NCBI RefSeq assembly: GCF_040784915.1
Contig: NZ_CP160797.1
Coordinates: forward strand, 821,001-885,000
Direction: 5' to 3'
Length of the DNA: 64,000 nucleotides
Source: Bacillus vallismortis
Lineage (GTDB): Bacteria > Bacillota > Bacilli > Bacillales > Bacillaceae
The notes beneath the pieces are model-generated. The model did no database searches. It was not told the origin of the DNA and was given only the letters and a program-made list of their open reading frames with translations. Position 1 is the stretch's first letter. The number at the start of each line of letters is the position of its first letter. Positions 8,505 to 16,388 of the stretch are shown here, one piece after another. The position numbers and the translations under genes are program-made.

Positions 8505-9806
8505 GTGTTAGCAATCTTAGGCTTTCTCATGATGCTCGTGTTTATGGCATTGATCATGACAAAACGGCTCTCTGTACTGACAGCGTTAGTTTTGACGCCG
8601 ATTGTGTTTGCGCTCATCGCCGGATTTGGATTTACTGAAGTCGGGGACATGATGATTTCTGGGATTCAGCAGGTAGCGCCGACTGCGGTCATGATAATGT
8701 TTGCGATTTTATATTTTGGAATTATGATTGATACAGGACTGTTTGATCCTGTGGTTGGGAAAATCTTAAGCATGGTCAAAGGCGACCCGTTAAAAATTGT
8801 TGTCGGGACCGCGGTTCTCACGATGCTCGTCGCCTTGGACGGGGATGGTTCGACCACTTATATGATTACGACAAGCGCGATGCTTCCTCTCTATCTGCTG
8901 CTCGGCATCCGGCCGATTATCCTGGCGGGCATCGCGGGTGTCGGCATGGGGATCATGAACACGATTCCGTGGGGAGGCGCGACGCCGCGGGCGGCGAGTG
9001 CGCTGGGGGTTGATCCGGCTGAGCTAACAGGGCCGATGATTCCTGTCATCGCAAGCGGGATGCTTTGTATGGTTGCGGTTGCGTATGTGCTTGGAAAAGC
9101 AGAACGAAAACGCCTTGGCGTCATTGAACTGAAACAGCCGGCCAATGCCAATGAACCGGCAGCTGCGGTTGAAGATGAGTGGAAGCGGCCGAAGCTATGG
9201 TGGTTCAATTTATTGTTAACGCTTTCTTTGATAGGATGTTTAGTATCGGGGAAAGTCAGTTTAACCGTACTGTTTGTCATTGCGTTCTGCATCGCACTGA
9301 TTGTGAATTATCCAAACCTTGAGCACCAGAGACAGCGCATTTCGGCGCATTCCGCCAACGTGCTTGCGATTGGCTCGATGATTTTTGCTGCGGGGGTTTT
9401 TACGGGGATTTTGACAGGCACCAAAATGGTTGATGAAATGGCGATTTCGCTCGTGTCTATGATTCCAGAACAAATGGGCGGGCTGATCCCGGCGATTGTG
9501 GCCTTAACAAGCGGCATTTTCACATTCCTGATGCCGAATGACGCGTATTTCTACGGGGTGTTGCCGATTTTATCAGAAACGGCTGTCGCATACGGTGTGG
9601 ATAAAGTGGAAATTGCCAGAGCTTCTATCATCGGCCAGCCCATTCATATGCTGAGCCCGCTTGTCCCGTCCACTCATTTGCTTGTCGGACTTGTCGGGGT
9701 TTCTATTGACGATCATCAAAAATTCGCATTGAAGTGGGCGGTTCTCGCAGTCATCGTCATGACGGCTGTTGCTCTATTGATAGGCACCATCTCTATTTCC
9801 GTATGA
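8505..9806 (+). CDS. citM: Mg2+-citrate/H+ symporter CitM
   Basis: Membrane carrier that takes up citrate complexed with Mg2+ or similar ions (CitMHS family). Start chosen at GTG 8505, giving 433 aa as in B. subtilis. The GGGGG site (8493-8497) is 7 bases before it but touches the upstream ATG at 8499. About 12 hydrophobic segments are visible. Family motifs include LDGDGSTTYMITTSAMLPLY in the first half and FLMPNDAYFYGVLPIL in the second; these hold the re-entrant substrate loops. Control is visible as a perfect cre box and, by family knowledge, CitT activation. yflN follows 54 bases downstream and is probably co-transcribed. Confidence 0.95.
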   Translation: MLAILGFLMMLVFMALIMTKRLSVLTALVLTPIVFALIAGFGFTEVGDMMISGIQQVAPTAVMIMFAILYFGIMIDTGLFDPVVGKILSMVKGDPLKIVVGTAVLTMLVALDGDGSTTYMITTSAMLPLYLLLGIRPIILAGIAGVGMGIMNTIPWGGATPRAASALGVDPAELTGPMIPVIASGMLCMVAVAYVLGKAERKRLGVIELKQPANANEPAAAVEDEWKRPKLWWFNLLLTLSLIGCLVSGKVSLTVLFVIAFCIALIVNYPNLEHQRQRISAHSANVLAIGSMIFAAGVFTGILTGTKMVDEMAISLVSMIPEQMGGLIPAIVALTSGIFTFLMPNDAYFYGVLPILSETAVAYGVDKVEIARASIIGQPIHMLSPLVPSTHLLVGLVGVSIDDHQKFALKWAVLAVIVMTAVALLIGTISISV

Positions 9807-9860
9807 TAATTCAGGCGTAATGACATACACTAACGGCATCAACATACCGGAGGTGTCTTC

Positions 9861-10655
9861 ATGAGTGATCCTTATATGCCGCTGACTTCAGTCAGAAGCG
9901 GAACGGGGTTTGAAGCGGCAAAAGGAGTGCACGGCGTAACTGTGCAAATTGCGAATGTTTATTTTATTCAGCTGCCTTCTGAACCTCACTCATTTGTTTT
10001 AATTGATGCCGGCATGCCTCAATCAGCCGACATGATAGTCAATGAAGCTAAACAACGATTTGGCGATGATTTTCAGCTCAAGGCGATTATCCTTACACAC
10101 GGGCACTTTGATCATATCGGGGCAATCGAAGAGCTTCTTGAGCATTGGGATGTTCCTGTTTATGTCCATTCTCGGGAAATGCCTTATGTAACAGGTAAAG
10201 AGGATTATCCTCAGGCTCGTCCTGACAGCAAAAGCGGGCTGGTTGCCAAGCTTTCGCCGCTGTTTCCGCGGCACTCTATCGATATTTCGTCACAAGTGCA
10301 GGCACTGCCGGAAGACGGCTCTGTACCGTTTCTTGACGAATGGATGTGGATTGCGACTCCCGGACACACCCCCGGCCATATTTCGTTATTTCGCGAGGAG
10401 GGGCGTGTGCTTGTGGCAGGCGATGCTGTCATTACAGTGGAACAGGAGAAAATGGCTGACGTCTTGATTCAAAAACAGGAGCTTCATGGGCCGCCGGCTT
10501 ATTTTACGCCTGATACAGAGACGGCAGCAGAATCCATTCAGAAGCTTGCCGGCCTTGAACCGGAAGCGCTGCTGACCGGGCACGGCATACCGATGACCGG
10601 CAAAAACTTTCGCAGCGACTTAACTGAATTGGCAAATCGCCTATCGTCTCTTTGA
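9861..10655 (+). CDS. yflN: Metallo-beta-lactamase fold hydrolase YflN
   Basis: Cytoplasmic 264-aa hydrolase of the metallo-beta-lactamase superfamily. The zinc-binding HxHxDH motif is present as THGHFDHIG (about residues 85-93). It is followed by the third His in TPGHTPGHIS, an Asp in VAGDAVI and a late His in LTGHGIP, so the two-metal site looks complete. No signal peptide is seen. The substrate is unknown; the family ranges over thioesters, lactones and glyoxalase II-like reactions. Its position behind citM suggests co-expression with citrate uptake. Good GGAGG site before the ATG. Confidence 0.9.
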   Translation: MSDPYMPLTSVRSGTGFEAAKGVHGVTVQIANVYFIQLPSEPHSFVLIDAGMPQSADMIVNEAKQRFGDDFQLKAIILTHGHFDHIGAIEELLEHWDVPVYVHSREMPYVTGKEDYPQARPDSKSGLVAKLSPLFPRHSIDISSQVQALPEDGSVPFLDEWMWIATPGHTPGHISLFREEGRVLVAGDAVITVEQEKMADVLIQKQELHGPPAYFTPDTETAAESIQKLAGLEPEALLTGHGIPMTGKNFRSDLTELANRLSSL

Positions 10656-10680
10656 CACCCGCACACGCGGGTGTTTTTAT
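10655..10680 (+). terminator. Terminator of citM-yflN
   Basis: ACACCCGC and GCGGGTGT pair around ACAC and are followed by TTTTATT. Confidence 0.9.
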
Positions 10681-10710
10681 TGTTTTTCCAAGAAGATGCA
10701 GGGAAACCAT

Positions 10711-10738
10711 TTGTCTTCCCGCTTAAAAACGATACAAT
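10711..10738 (+). promoter_or_regulatory. Sigma-A promoter of nos
   Basis: TTGTCT (10711-10716) and TACAAT (10733-10738) are 16 bases apart and lie 36 bases before the chosen start. Confidence 0.6.
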
Positions 10739-10773
10739 GAGAAGCATGAATGCGATTTGAAGGAGAGAGTTTG

Positions 10774-11865
10774 TTGAAAGAAAAAGAAATACTCTGGAAC
10801 GAAGCGAAAGCGTTTATTGCAGCATGCTATCAGGAGTTGGGGAAGGAAGAGGAAGTGAAAGACCGTCTCGATAGCATAAAAAGTGAAATTGACCGGACCG
10901 GGAGCTATACACATACGAAGGAAGAGCTTGCTCACGGAGCGAAAATGGCTTGGAGAAACAGCAATCGCTGCATCGGCAGATTGTTCTGGAATTCTCTGAA
11001 TGTCATCGACAGGCGTGACGTCCGTACGAAGGAGGATGTGCGGGGCGCCCTTTTTCATCACATTGAAACCGCCACAAATAACGGGAAAATCAGGCCGACC
11101 ATTACGATTTTTCCTCCGGAAGAGAAGGGTGAAAAGCAAGTCGAGATTTGGAATCATCAGCTGATACGGTATGCTGGTTATGAGTCAGGCGGAGAAAGAA
11201 TCGGCGACCCGGCTTCCCGTTCCCTTACCGCAGCCTGCGAACAGCTTGGCTGGCGCGGAGAGCGAACCGATTTTGACTTGCTGCCGCTCATTTTTCGCAT
11301 GAAAGGCGACGAACAGCCTGTCTGGTATGAACTGCCGCGTTCACTTGTCATCGAGGTTCCAATCACACATCCGGACATCGAAGCGTTTTCTGATCTGGGG
11401 CTGAAATGGTACGGCGTGCCAATTATTTCTGATATGAAGCTCGAGGTCGGAGGCATTCATTATAATGCCGCGCCGTTTAACGGCTGGTACATGGGCACGG
11501 AGATCGGAGCAAGAAACCTGGCGGATGAAAAGCGATACGACAAGCTCAAAAAAGTGGCGTCCGTTATCGGCATCACCGCTGATTACAATGCTGATTTATG
11601 GAAGGATCAAGCGCTTGTTGAACTGAATAAAGCGGTGCTGCACTCGTATAAAAAGCAAGGTGTCAGCATCGTTGACCATCATACGGCAGCAAGCCAGTTC
11701 AAACGGTTTGAAGAACAGGAGGAAGAAGCGGGCAGAGAACTGACGGGGGACTGGACGTGGCTGATTCCGCCGATTTCACCCGCTGCCACTCATATCTTCC
11801 ACCGTTCCTATGATAACGCAATCGTTAAGCCGAATTACTTTTATCAGGATAAGCCCTACGAATAA
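10774..11865 (+). CDS. nos: Nitric oxide synthase, oxygenase only
   Basis: Makes NO from arginine by way of N-hydroxyarginine using heme and a reduced pterin; bacterial enzymes lack the reductase half and borrow electrons from other reductases. The TTG at 10774 gives 363 aa, the known B. subtilis length, and has an AGGAG site 8 bases upstream; an adjacent TTG at 10771 is possible. The heme thiolate Cys is in [13 protein letters not shown] (about 60). The substrate Glu region is [14 protein letters not shown] (about 242-255), and DWTWLIPP precedes the pterin and dimer C-terminus. NO protects the cell against oxidative stress and antibiotics. The gene ends overlapping the convergent yflL by 10 bp. 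Confidence 0.95.
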   Translation: MKEKEILWNEAKAFIAACYQELGKEEEVKDRLDSIKSEIDRTGSYTHTKEELAHGAKMAWRNSNRCIGRLFWNSLNVIDRRDVRTKEDVRGALFHHIETATNNGKIRPTITIFPPEEKGEKQVEIWNHQLIRYAGYESGGERIGDPASRSLTAACEQLGWRGERTDFDLLPLIFRMKGDEQPVWYELPRSLVIEVPITHPDIEAFSDLGLKWYGVPIISDMKLEVGGIHYNAAPFNGWYMGTEIGARNLADEKRYDKLKKVASVIGITADYNADLWKDQALVELNKAVLHSYKKQGVSIVDHHTAASQFKRFEEQEEEAGRELTGDWTWLIPPISPAATHIFHRSYDNAIVKPNYFYQDKPYE

Positions 11866-12131
11866 ACAATGGAAAATCGTTGATGGCCTTCTAGACTGCT
11901 GGATTCAGTGACTGAGAGGTCGGTAACCTTTGAGAAAGGACTGCCTTTTTTTACAGCCTCAAGAAACGATTGTAACGTGTTTTCCGGGCCTTCCGCCAAA
12001 ATCTCGACACGGCCGTCATCACGGTTTTTGACCCAGCCTGCCAGTTTTCGCTTGTCAGCTTCCATTTGAACAAAATAGCGAAAGCCCACACCTTGAACCC
12101 GGCCGTCTGCAACGATTCGATATTGAAGCAT
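11856..12131 (-). CDS. yflL: Acylphosphatase YflL
   Basis: Small 91-aa acylphosphatase that hydrolyses acyl phosphates such as carbamoyl or acetyl phosphate. The start ATG at 12131 ([10 protein letters not shown]) is preceded by AAAGGTGG; the frame extends 11 residues further but with no better site. The family signature VQGVGFRYF (about 12-20) with its catalytic Arg, and the Asn in GWVKNRDDG (about 38), are both present, as is the ferredoxin-like alpha/beta length. It converges on nos with a 10-bp overlap of stop regions and no terminator between them. Confidence 0.95.
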   Translation of the reverse strand: MLQYRIVADGRVQGVGFRYFVQMEADKRKLAGWVKNRDDGRVEILAEGPENTLQSFLEAVKKGSPFSKVTDLSVTESSSLEGHQRFSIVYS

Positions 12132-12197
12132 GGAAAAACCACCTTTTCTTTTTATGATAATCAATCATTTTACAACCTGTAAAGGGGATGTGTTCGT

Positions 12198-12863
12198 ATG
12201 AAAACACCGCACTATTCAGTTCTTTCTCTTAATCTCGGGAAGCCGCAGACGCTTGAATATGACGGAAAGAAAATCGAAACCGGCATCATGAAGCAGCCGG
12301 CTGATTCCGCTGTCATGCTGTATCGGGAGAATTTTGATGGAGACGGACAGGCGGATCTCATCAATCATGGGGGACCTGATAAGGCGGTCTGTGTCTATCC
12401 GGCAGAGCACTATCCGTTTTGGGAAGAGTTCCTCTCAAGACCGCTGCCAAGCGCTGCGTTTGGTGAAAATCTGACCGTCAAGGGCCTGACCGAGGAGAAC
12501 GTTTGCATCGGGGATGTGTACAAGCTTGATGAAGCTGTTGTCCAGGTCAGCCAGCCGCGCCAGCCGTGTGTAAAGCTGGCGAAAAAGTTTGGCGTAAAGG
12601 ATATGGTGATGAAGGTTCAAGAAACCGGCTATACCGGATTTTATTTTCGCGTGCTGGAAGCGGGCAGAGTGTCTCCCGGCGCCAAACTTGAATTGCTGTC
12701 CAGAGGCGAGAAAGACATATCCGTTCAATTCGCAAACCGTATCAAATACCATGATGCGAAAAACCTCGCCGCCATTGAACGGATTTTAAGTGAAGACACA
12801 CTGTCGGAAAGCTGGAGAGCGTCCTTTATGAAAAAAAGGGACAGGCTGCAGCCGGCTGAATAG
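12198..12863 (+). CDS. yflK: MOSC-domain protein YflK
   Basis: A 221-aa soluble protein of the MOSC family (YiiM type), a beta-rich domain found at the end of molybdenum cofactor sulfurases. The conserved Cys is present in QPRQPCVKLAKKFG (about residue 120), with the leading GENLTVKGL strand pattern. YiiM-type proteins reduce N-hydroxylated substrates such as 6-hydroxylaminopurine with Moco; that activity is inferred from the family. A 3-alpha helical tail follows the MOSC core. Start ATG with AAAGGGG upstream. It stands alone, ending in a strong bidirectional terminator. Confidence 0.9.
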   Translation: MKTPHYSVLSLNLGKPQTLEYDGKKIETGIMKQPADSAVMLYRENFDGDGQADLINHGGPDKAVCVYPAEHYPFWEEFLSRPLPSAAFGENLTVKGLTEENVCIGDVYKLDEAVVQVSQPRQPCVKLAKKFGVKDMVMKVQETGYTGFYFRVLEAGRVSPGAKLELLSRGEKDISVQFANRIKYHDAKNLAAIERILSEDTLSESWRASFMKKRDRLQPAE

Positions 12864-12866
12864 AAA

Positions 12867-12897
12867 AAAAGCCGCGCATACAACGTGCGCGGCTTTA
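12867..12897. terminator. Bidirectional terminator yflK / yflJ
   Basis: AAAGCCGCGCA and TGCGCGGCTTT pair around a 7-base loop, with an A run on the left side. It can serve yflK on plus and yflJ on minus. Confidence 0.85.
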
Positions 12898-12909
12898 CTA
12901 TTCTTAAGA

Positions 12910-13041
12910 TCAATTTTTCTTTGTTTCAAGCAGGTTGGCAAGAAAATAGGTTTTATAGCTTTGAAGCTTTCTTCCTTCATAGTGCGTGATCCCCTGCTTT
13001 TTTAATTCTGCCACATACCAGCCTTTACTGCCGTAATGCAT
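12910..13041 (-). CDS. yflJ: YflJ, 43-aa protein (DUF2639)
   Basis: A 43-residue protein read from ATG 13041 to TGA 12910, with a strong AAAGGAG site 9 bases upstream. The start MHYGSKGWYVAELKK and a Tyr/Lys-rich helix match the short DUF2639 proteins of Bacillus, and its place between yflK and yflI is that of B. subtilis yflJ. No signal peptide or membrane helix. Function unknown. The convergent terminator 13 bases beyond its stop completes a single-gene unit. Confidence 0.8.
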   Translation of the reverse strand: MHYGSKGWYVAELKKQGITHYEGRKLQSYKTYFLANLLETKKN

Positions 13042-13213
13042 GTCAGAAAACTCCTTTCCCTATCTCTCCCGCTGGAGAGGATTTTACCAAGCGATTGGCA
13101 TTGTAACATCTATGGAAAGATGCTGAAAAGAGGTGCGGGAAAAACTGAGCCTTTTGCACTAGCTGTAAGAATCTTCTTCTGTATGTATATGCGGAGAAAA
13201 GGCTGAGTATGAT

Positions 13214-13369
13214 TTAATGGCCGGTCAGTTTGATGATGACAACGCCCAATGTCATAATGCTGAAAACAATGCCGATATATGTGAGCATCCCGTTTTTTTT
13301 CTTCACGCCATAAACGGTCATAATAATACCTTCAATGAAAAAAATGATGCCGAAAATAATAAACCACAT
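13214..13369 (-). CDS. yflI: YflI, small membrane protein
   Basis: A 51-aa protein with two hydrophobic segments (about 1-18 and 29-47) separated by a basic turn (VYGVKKKNG), so a two-helix membrane hairpin with both ends outside is likely. ATG 13369 has AAAGGAG 11 bases upstream and gives the B. subtilis YflI length; the frame is open 30 residues further but without support. Function unknown. It is the last gene on the minus strand before a spacer of 172 bases leading to yflJ. Confidence 0.78.
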   Translation of the reverse strand: MWFIIFGIIFFIEGIIMTVYGVKKKNGMLTYIGIVFSIMTLGVVIIKLTGH

Positions 13370-13445
13370 GCAGATAAAGGCTCCTTTCGCAGACATAATA
13401 GTAGTGTAGCATATCTTGAAGAGCCGGGCTGTGACAATATCAAGA

Positions 13446-13480
13446 AAGCCGGGCAGCATATGCGCCCGGCTCTTGTTTTT
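13446..13480 (-). terminator. Hairpin after yflH
   Basis: AGCCGGGC / GCCCGGCT stem with a 9-base loop just beyond the yflH stop. The T-rich tail is on the plus side, so it may also end antisense transcripts; on the minus side it is a weaker terminator. Confidence 0.5.
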
Positions 13481-13794
13481 TATTGCTTATCAACCAATTT
13501 GACCAGCAGCTGTGCCAAATGTTTTTTCTCGTCTTCATCCGCAACACTCCAAAGCTCTTGCAGGAGCATTTCTTCACTGTTGTGCGGCTCTTCATGCTTC
13601 GCGAGGTAGTCTCCCAGAATCGCGGCGCTTTTCACAAGCTTGCCGTCGTCCAATCCCAGCTTTTTGCCTCGGTTGACTTGTTTACTCAAGTAGTCTTTAA
13701 ATTCCTCAAAGTCTTTTAAGATTTCTTCTTTTGTTATGCCATGCATGGCATTCATTTCGTTTTCAATTTGGATTTTTTCTGGATCTCTGTTCAT
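13480..13794 (-). CDS. yflH: YflH, small acidic helical protein
   Basis: A 104-aa cytoplasmic protein, largely helical and charged, with an N-terminal segment rich in Glu/Asn/Lys followed by amphipathic helices ending in [10 protein letters not shown] chose ATG 13794 (MNRDPEKIQ) because an AGGAGG site lies 7 bases upstream; the frame extends 14 residues upstream without one. It is the B. subtilis YflH orthologue by sequence and by position next to map. No catalytic motif seen and no function known. Confidence 0.8.
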   Translation of the reverse strand: MNRDPEKIQIENEMNAMHGITKEEILKDFEEFKDYLSKQVNRGKKLGLDDGKLVKSAAILGDYLAKHEEPHNSEEMLLQELWSVADEDEKKHLAQLLVKLVDKQ

Positions 13795-13875
13795 CGCAAT
13801 ACCTCCTCCTGCGGGATAGTGATGTTTTACCTGCAATTGGAGGAGGTTAAACCTTCCGGCAGCCCGGAATGTGTT

Positions 13876-14625
13876 TTACAGTTTTGTCAGGATAATCGGC
13901 TCATCTTTTGTGATAACGATGGTGTGTTCAACTTGGGCAACCATGCTTTGATCAGGCGTCTTGAACGTCCAGCCGTCTCCAGCTTCAACAATTGTTTCCG
14001 CTTTCGTTGAAATAAACGGTTCAAGCGCGATAACTGTGCCGTTTTTGAAAAGCGCGTTATCAAACGGATCATAATAATTCATGATGTGGTTTGGCGCTTC
14101 ATGCAGGCTTCTGCCGATTCCGTGGCCGGTCAGGGTTTTGATGACGGTAAAGCCTTTAGAGCGTGCTTCATGATAAACGGCTCTTCCGATTTGGTTTTGG
14201 CGCTTGCCTGCTTTTGCCTGCTGCAGCCCTTTTTGGAAAGCGTCTTCCGCGCATTGGCAAAGCTTATGAAGGCGTTCTTCTCCTTCGCCGAGCACAAATG
14301 AGATGCCTGTGTCGGAATAAAAACCGCCGAATTCAGCGGAGATGTCAATGTTCACAAGATCTCCCGCTTTTAAAATTTTGGAAGTGCTTGGTATGCCGTG
14401 AGCCACTTCATCATTTACGCTGATGCATGTCACACCCGGAAAATCGTATTCCTTCTCAGGAGCTGAAACTGCACCGTGCTCATCAAGAACCGCTTTTCCG
14501 ATAAGGTCAAGGTCTTTTGTGCTCATGCCGGGCTCTGCTTTCCGTTTCATTTCTTCACGCGCCAGCGCTACGATTCTTCCGATTTTTTTCAGGCCTTCTA
14601 ATTCTTGATCGTTTGTTACAATCAT
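13876..14625 (-). CDS. map: Type I methionine aminopeptidase MapB
   Basis: Removes the initiator Met from nascent proteins. This 249-aa enzyme is the second Bacillus methionine aminopeptidase (YflG/MapB), shown by synteny with yflH and nagP. The pita-bread fold metal ligands are all visible: Asp in NIDISAEFGG and YSDTG, His in TGHGIGRSLHEAPN, Glu in ALEPFIS and Glu near the C-terminus in VEHTIVIT. The substrate-pocket VNDEVAHGIP is present as well. No extra N-terminal zinc finger. A GGGA site precedes the ATG. It is divergent from nagP, with 171 bases between the two starts. Confidence 0.95.
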   Translation of the reverse strand: MIVTNDQELEGLKKIGRIVALAREEMKRKAEPGMSTKDLDLIGKAVLDEHGAVSAPEKEYDFPGVTCISVNDEVAHGIPSTSKILKAGDLVNIDISAEFGGFYSDTGISFVLGEGEERLHKLCQCAEDAFQKGLQQAKAGKRQNQIGRAVYHEARSKGFTVIKTLTGHGIGRSLHEAPNHIMNYYDPFDNALFKNGTVIALEPFISTKAETIVEAGDGWTFKTPDQSMVAQVEHTIVITKDEPIILTKL

Positions 14626-14729
14626 CTGTCATTCCCGCTTTCTTTTTAAATAATCTATTTTAAGCTTACCACAACTGCCTTAAAAATAGGAAACACACGG
14701 ACCTGGGAAAAAAGAAACACCCCGGGAAA

Positions 14730-14747
14730 ATTGGTATAGATCACTAG
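14730..14747 (+). promoter_or_regulatory. NagR (YvoA) operator upstream of nagP
   Basis: ATTGGTATAGATCACTAG corresponds to the dre site known for the GntR-family regulator NagR at nagP and nagAB. It lies 50 bases ahead of the nagP start, so GlcNAc-6-P or GlcN-6-P relief of repression is expected. Confidence 0.8.
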
Positions 14748-14796
14748 ATATCCTATATGGTATATTTGAAAAAAAAAGGGTATGAGGGGGATGGGT

Positions 14797-16155
14797 ATGC
14801 TTTCATTTTTACAAAAACTCGGGAAGTCATTTATGCTTCCGATTGCGGTTCTTCCTGCGGTTGGAATTATCCTTGCGCTTGGCAGAGAGGATTTATTGAA
14901 TATCCCGTTTGTCTATCAAGCGGGGGCGGCGATTTTTGATCATCTGCCGCTCATTTTCGCGATCGGAATTGCCATCGGCATTTCAAAGGACAGCAATGGG
15001 GCCGCGGGTTTATCAGGCGCGATTTCATATCTGATGCTGGACGCAGCGACAAAGACAATTGATAAAACAAACAACATGGCGGTGTTTGGAGGAATCATTG
15101 CCGGTTTAATTGCCGGTTACACCTATAACCGCTTCAAGGATACAAAGCTGCCTGAATATCTGGGATTCTTCAGCGGCAGGCGGCTTGTGCCGATTGTAAC
15201 AGCCATTATTACGATTATTTTAGCCGGCATCTTCGGAACCGTCTGGCCGCCGATTCAATCAGGGATTAATACGTTTGGAGAATGGATGCTGGGGCTCGGC
15301 GGCATCGGGGCTGGCATATTCGGCCTGTTCAACAGGCTGTTAATACCGCTTGGTCTTCACCACGTGTTGAACAATATTTTCTGGTTCCAATTCGGAGAAT
15401 ATAACGGAGTGACGGGAGACCTGGCGCGCTTTTTCGCGAAAGATCCGACTGCGGGCACATATATGACCGGTTTCTTCCCAATCATGATGTTCGGTCTTCC
15501 GGCGGCGTGTCTGGCTATGGTTGTGACTGCAAAGCCGTCAAAACGGAAAGCAACGGCGGGAATGATGATCGGATTTGCCTTGACTGCGTTTATCACAGGG
15601 ATTACGGAGCCGATTGAGTTTGCGTTTATGTTTTTGTCTCCGCTATTATACGCTGTTCACGCGGTCTTAACCGGGCTGTCTTTATTTATCGTCAACTTGC
15701 TCGGCATCCGCTCAGGCTTCTCTTTTTCAGCAGGAGCCATCGATTATGTGCTCAGCTACGGAATTGCAGAAAAGCCGCTGCTTCTGCTTCTGGTAGGCAT
15801 ATGCTATGCGGCTGTATACTTTATTGTGTTTTATGTGCTGATTAAGGCATTGAATTTAAAAACGCCGGGACGGGAAGATGATGATGTGGATGAAGTGCTG
15901 GATGAAAATACCGTTCAGGATGTGAATGAAAACATCATGCTCAAAGGGCTCGGCGGAAAAGAAAACCTTCAAACCATTGATCATTGCGCCACAAGGCTGC
16001 GGCTGACTGTGAAGAATACCGCTTTAGTGGATGAAGCGCTGCTAAAGAAAGCAGGCGCAAAAGGGGTTGTCAAATCAGGCGGACAATCGGTTCAAGTCAT
16101 CATTGGCCCAAATGTGGAATTTGCGGCGGAGGAATTGAGAGCTGCGGTAAAATAA
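14797..16155 (+). CDS. nagP: PTS N-acetylglucosamine transporter IICB NagP
   Basis: Membrane PTS permease that imports and phosphorylates GlcNAc. The ATG at 14797 gives 452 aa, the B. subtilis length, with GAGGGGG 6 bases upstream; ATGs at 14782 and 14791 sit on or in that site. The IIC domain (about 1-370) has 10 hydrophobic segments and the GITEPIEFAF loop with the substrate-binding His region (GLHHVLNN). The IIB domain (about 380-452) carries the phospho-Cys in TIDHCATRLRL. IIA is missing and must come from another PTS protein. Control by the NagR site upstream. Confidence 0.95.
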   Translation: MLSFLQKLGKSFMLPIAVLPAVGIILALGREDLLNIPFVYQAGAAIFDHLPLIFAIGIAIGISKDSNGAAGLSGAISYLMLDAATKTIDKTNNMAVFGGIIAGLIAGYTYNRFKDTKLPEYLGFFSGRRLVPIVTAIITIILAGIFGTVWPPIQSGINTFGEWMLGLGGIGAGIFGLFNRLLIPLGLHHVLNNIFWFQFGEYNGVTGDLARFFAKDPTAGTYMTGFFPIMMFGLPAACLAMVVTAKPSKRKATAGMMIGFALTAFITGITEPIEFAFMFLSPLLYAVHAVLTGLSLFIVNLLGIRSGFSFSAGAIDYVLSYGIAEKPLLLLLVGICYAAVYFIVFYVLIKALNLKTPGREDDDVDEVLDENTVQDVNENIMLKGLGGKENLQTIDHCATRLRLTVKNTALVDEALLKKAGAKGVVKSGGQSVQVIIGPNVEFAAEELRAAVK

Positions 16156-16157
16156 AA

Positions 16158-16183
16158 AAGCGGAGAGGGCATCCTCTCCGCTT
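16158..16183. terminator. Terminator hairpin, left copy (26 bp)
   Basis: AAGCGGAGAGG / CCTCTCCGCTT stem with GCAT loop directly after nagP. An A run on its left gives a T tail for minus-strand reading. It is identical to 16359-16384. Confidence 0.8.
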
Positions 16184-16304
16184 CAGCGTGTCGACAAACC
16201 TTCGCATTCGTTGTCAGTCCTGCGCGTCGATGCTCACGAATTCCGACATTCGCTGTGCTTCGATGCTCGTCCTTCCTAGAATTCAAGGGTTTTCAATCAC
16301 GCTG
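16184..16304. repeat. Copy 2 of the MITE-like repeat (121 bp), with terminal inverted repeats
   Basis: Ends are CAGCGTG (16184-16190) and CACGCTG (16298-16304), extended imperfectly as CAGCGTGtcgacAAACC against CAGCGTGattgaAAACC. Internal blocks are shared with 8152-8326. It lies in the 175 bp between two identical terminator copies, as if mobilised into a single terminator. No reading frame is present. Confidence 0.75.
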
Positions 16305-16310
16305 AAAAGA

Positions 16311-16350
16311 TGACAAAATCCTAAAACTTAACCGTTTTAGGATTTTGTCA
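16311..16350. other. 17-bp perfect hairpin of unknown role
   Basis: TGACAAAATCCTAAAAC and GTTTTAGGATTTTGTCA pair perfectly around TTAACC. It lies between the MITE-like element and the right terminator copy and has no T tail, so a terminator role is doubtful. Confidence 0.6.
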
Positions 16351-16358
16351 ACAATATG

Positions 16359-16384
16359 AAGCGGAGAGGGCATCCTCTCCGCTT
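16359..16384. terminator. Terminator hairpin, right copy (26 bp)
   Basis: Same 26 bases as 16158-16183. This copy has a T run on its right (plus-strand reading) but not on its left, complementary to the left copy. It adjoins the ltaS stop. Confidence 0.8.
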
Positions 16385-16388
16385 TTTC

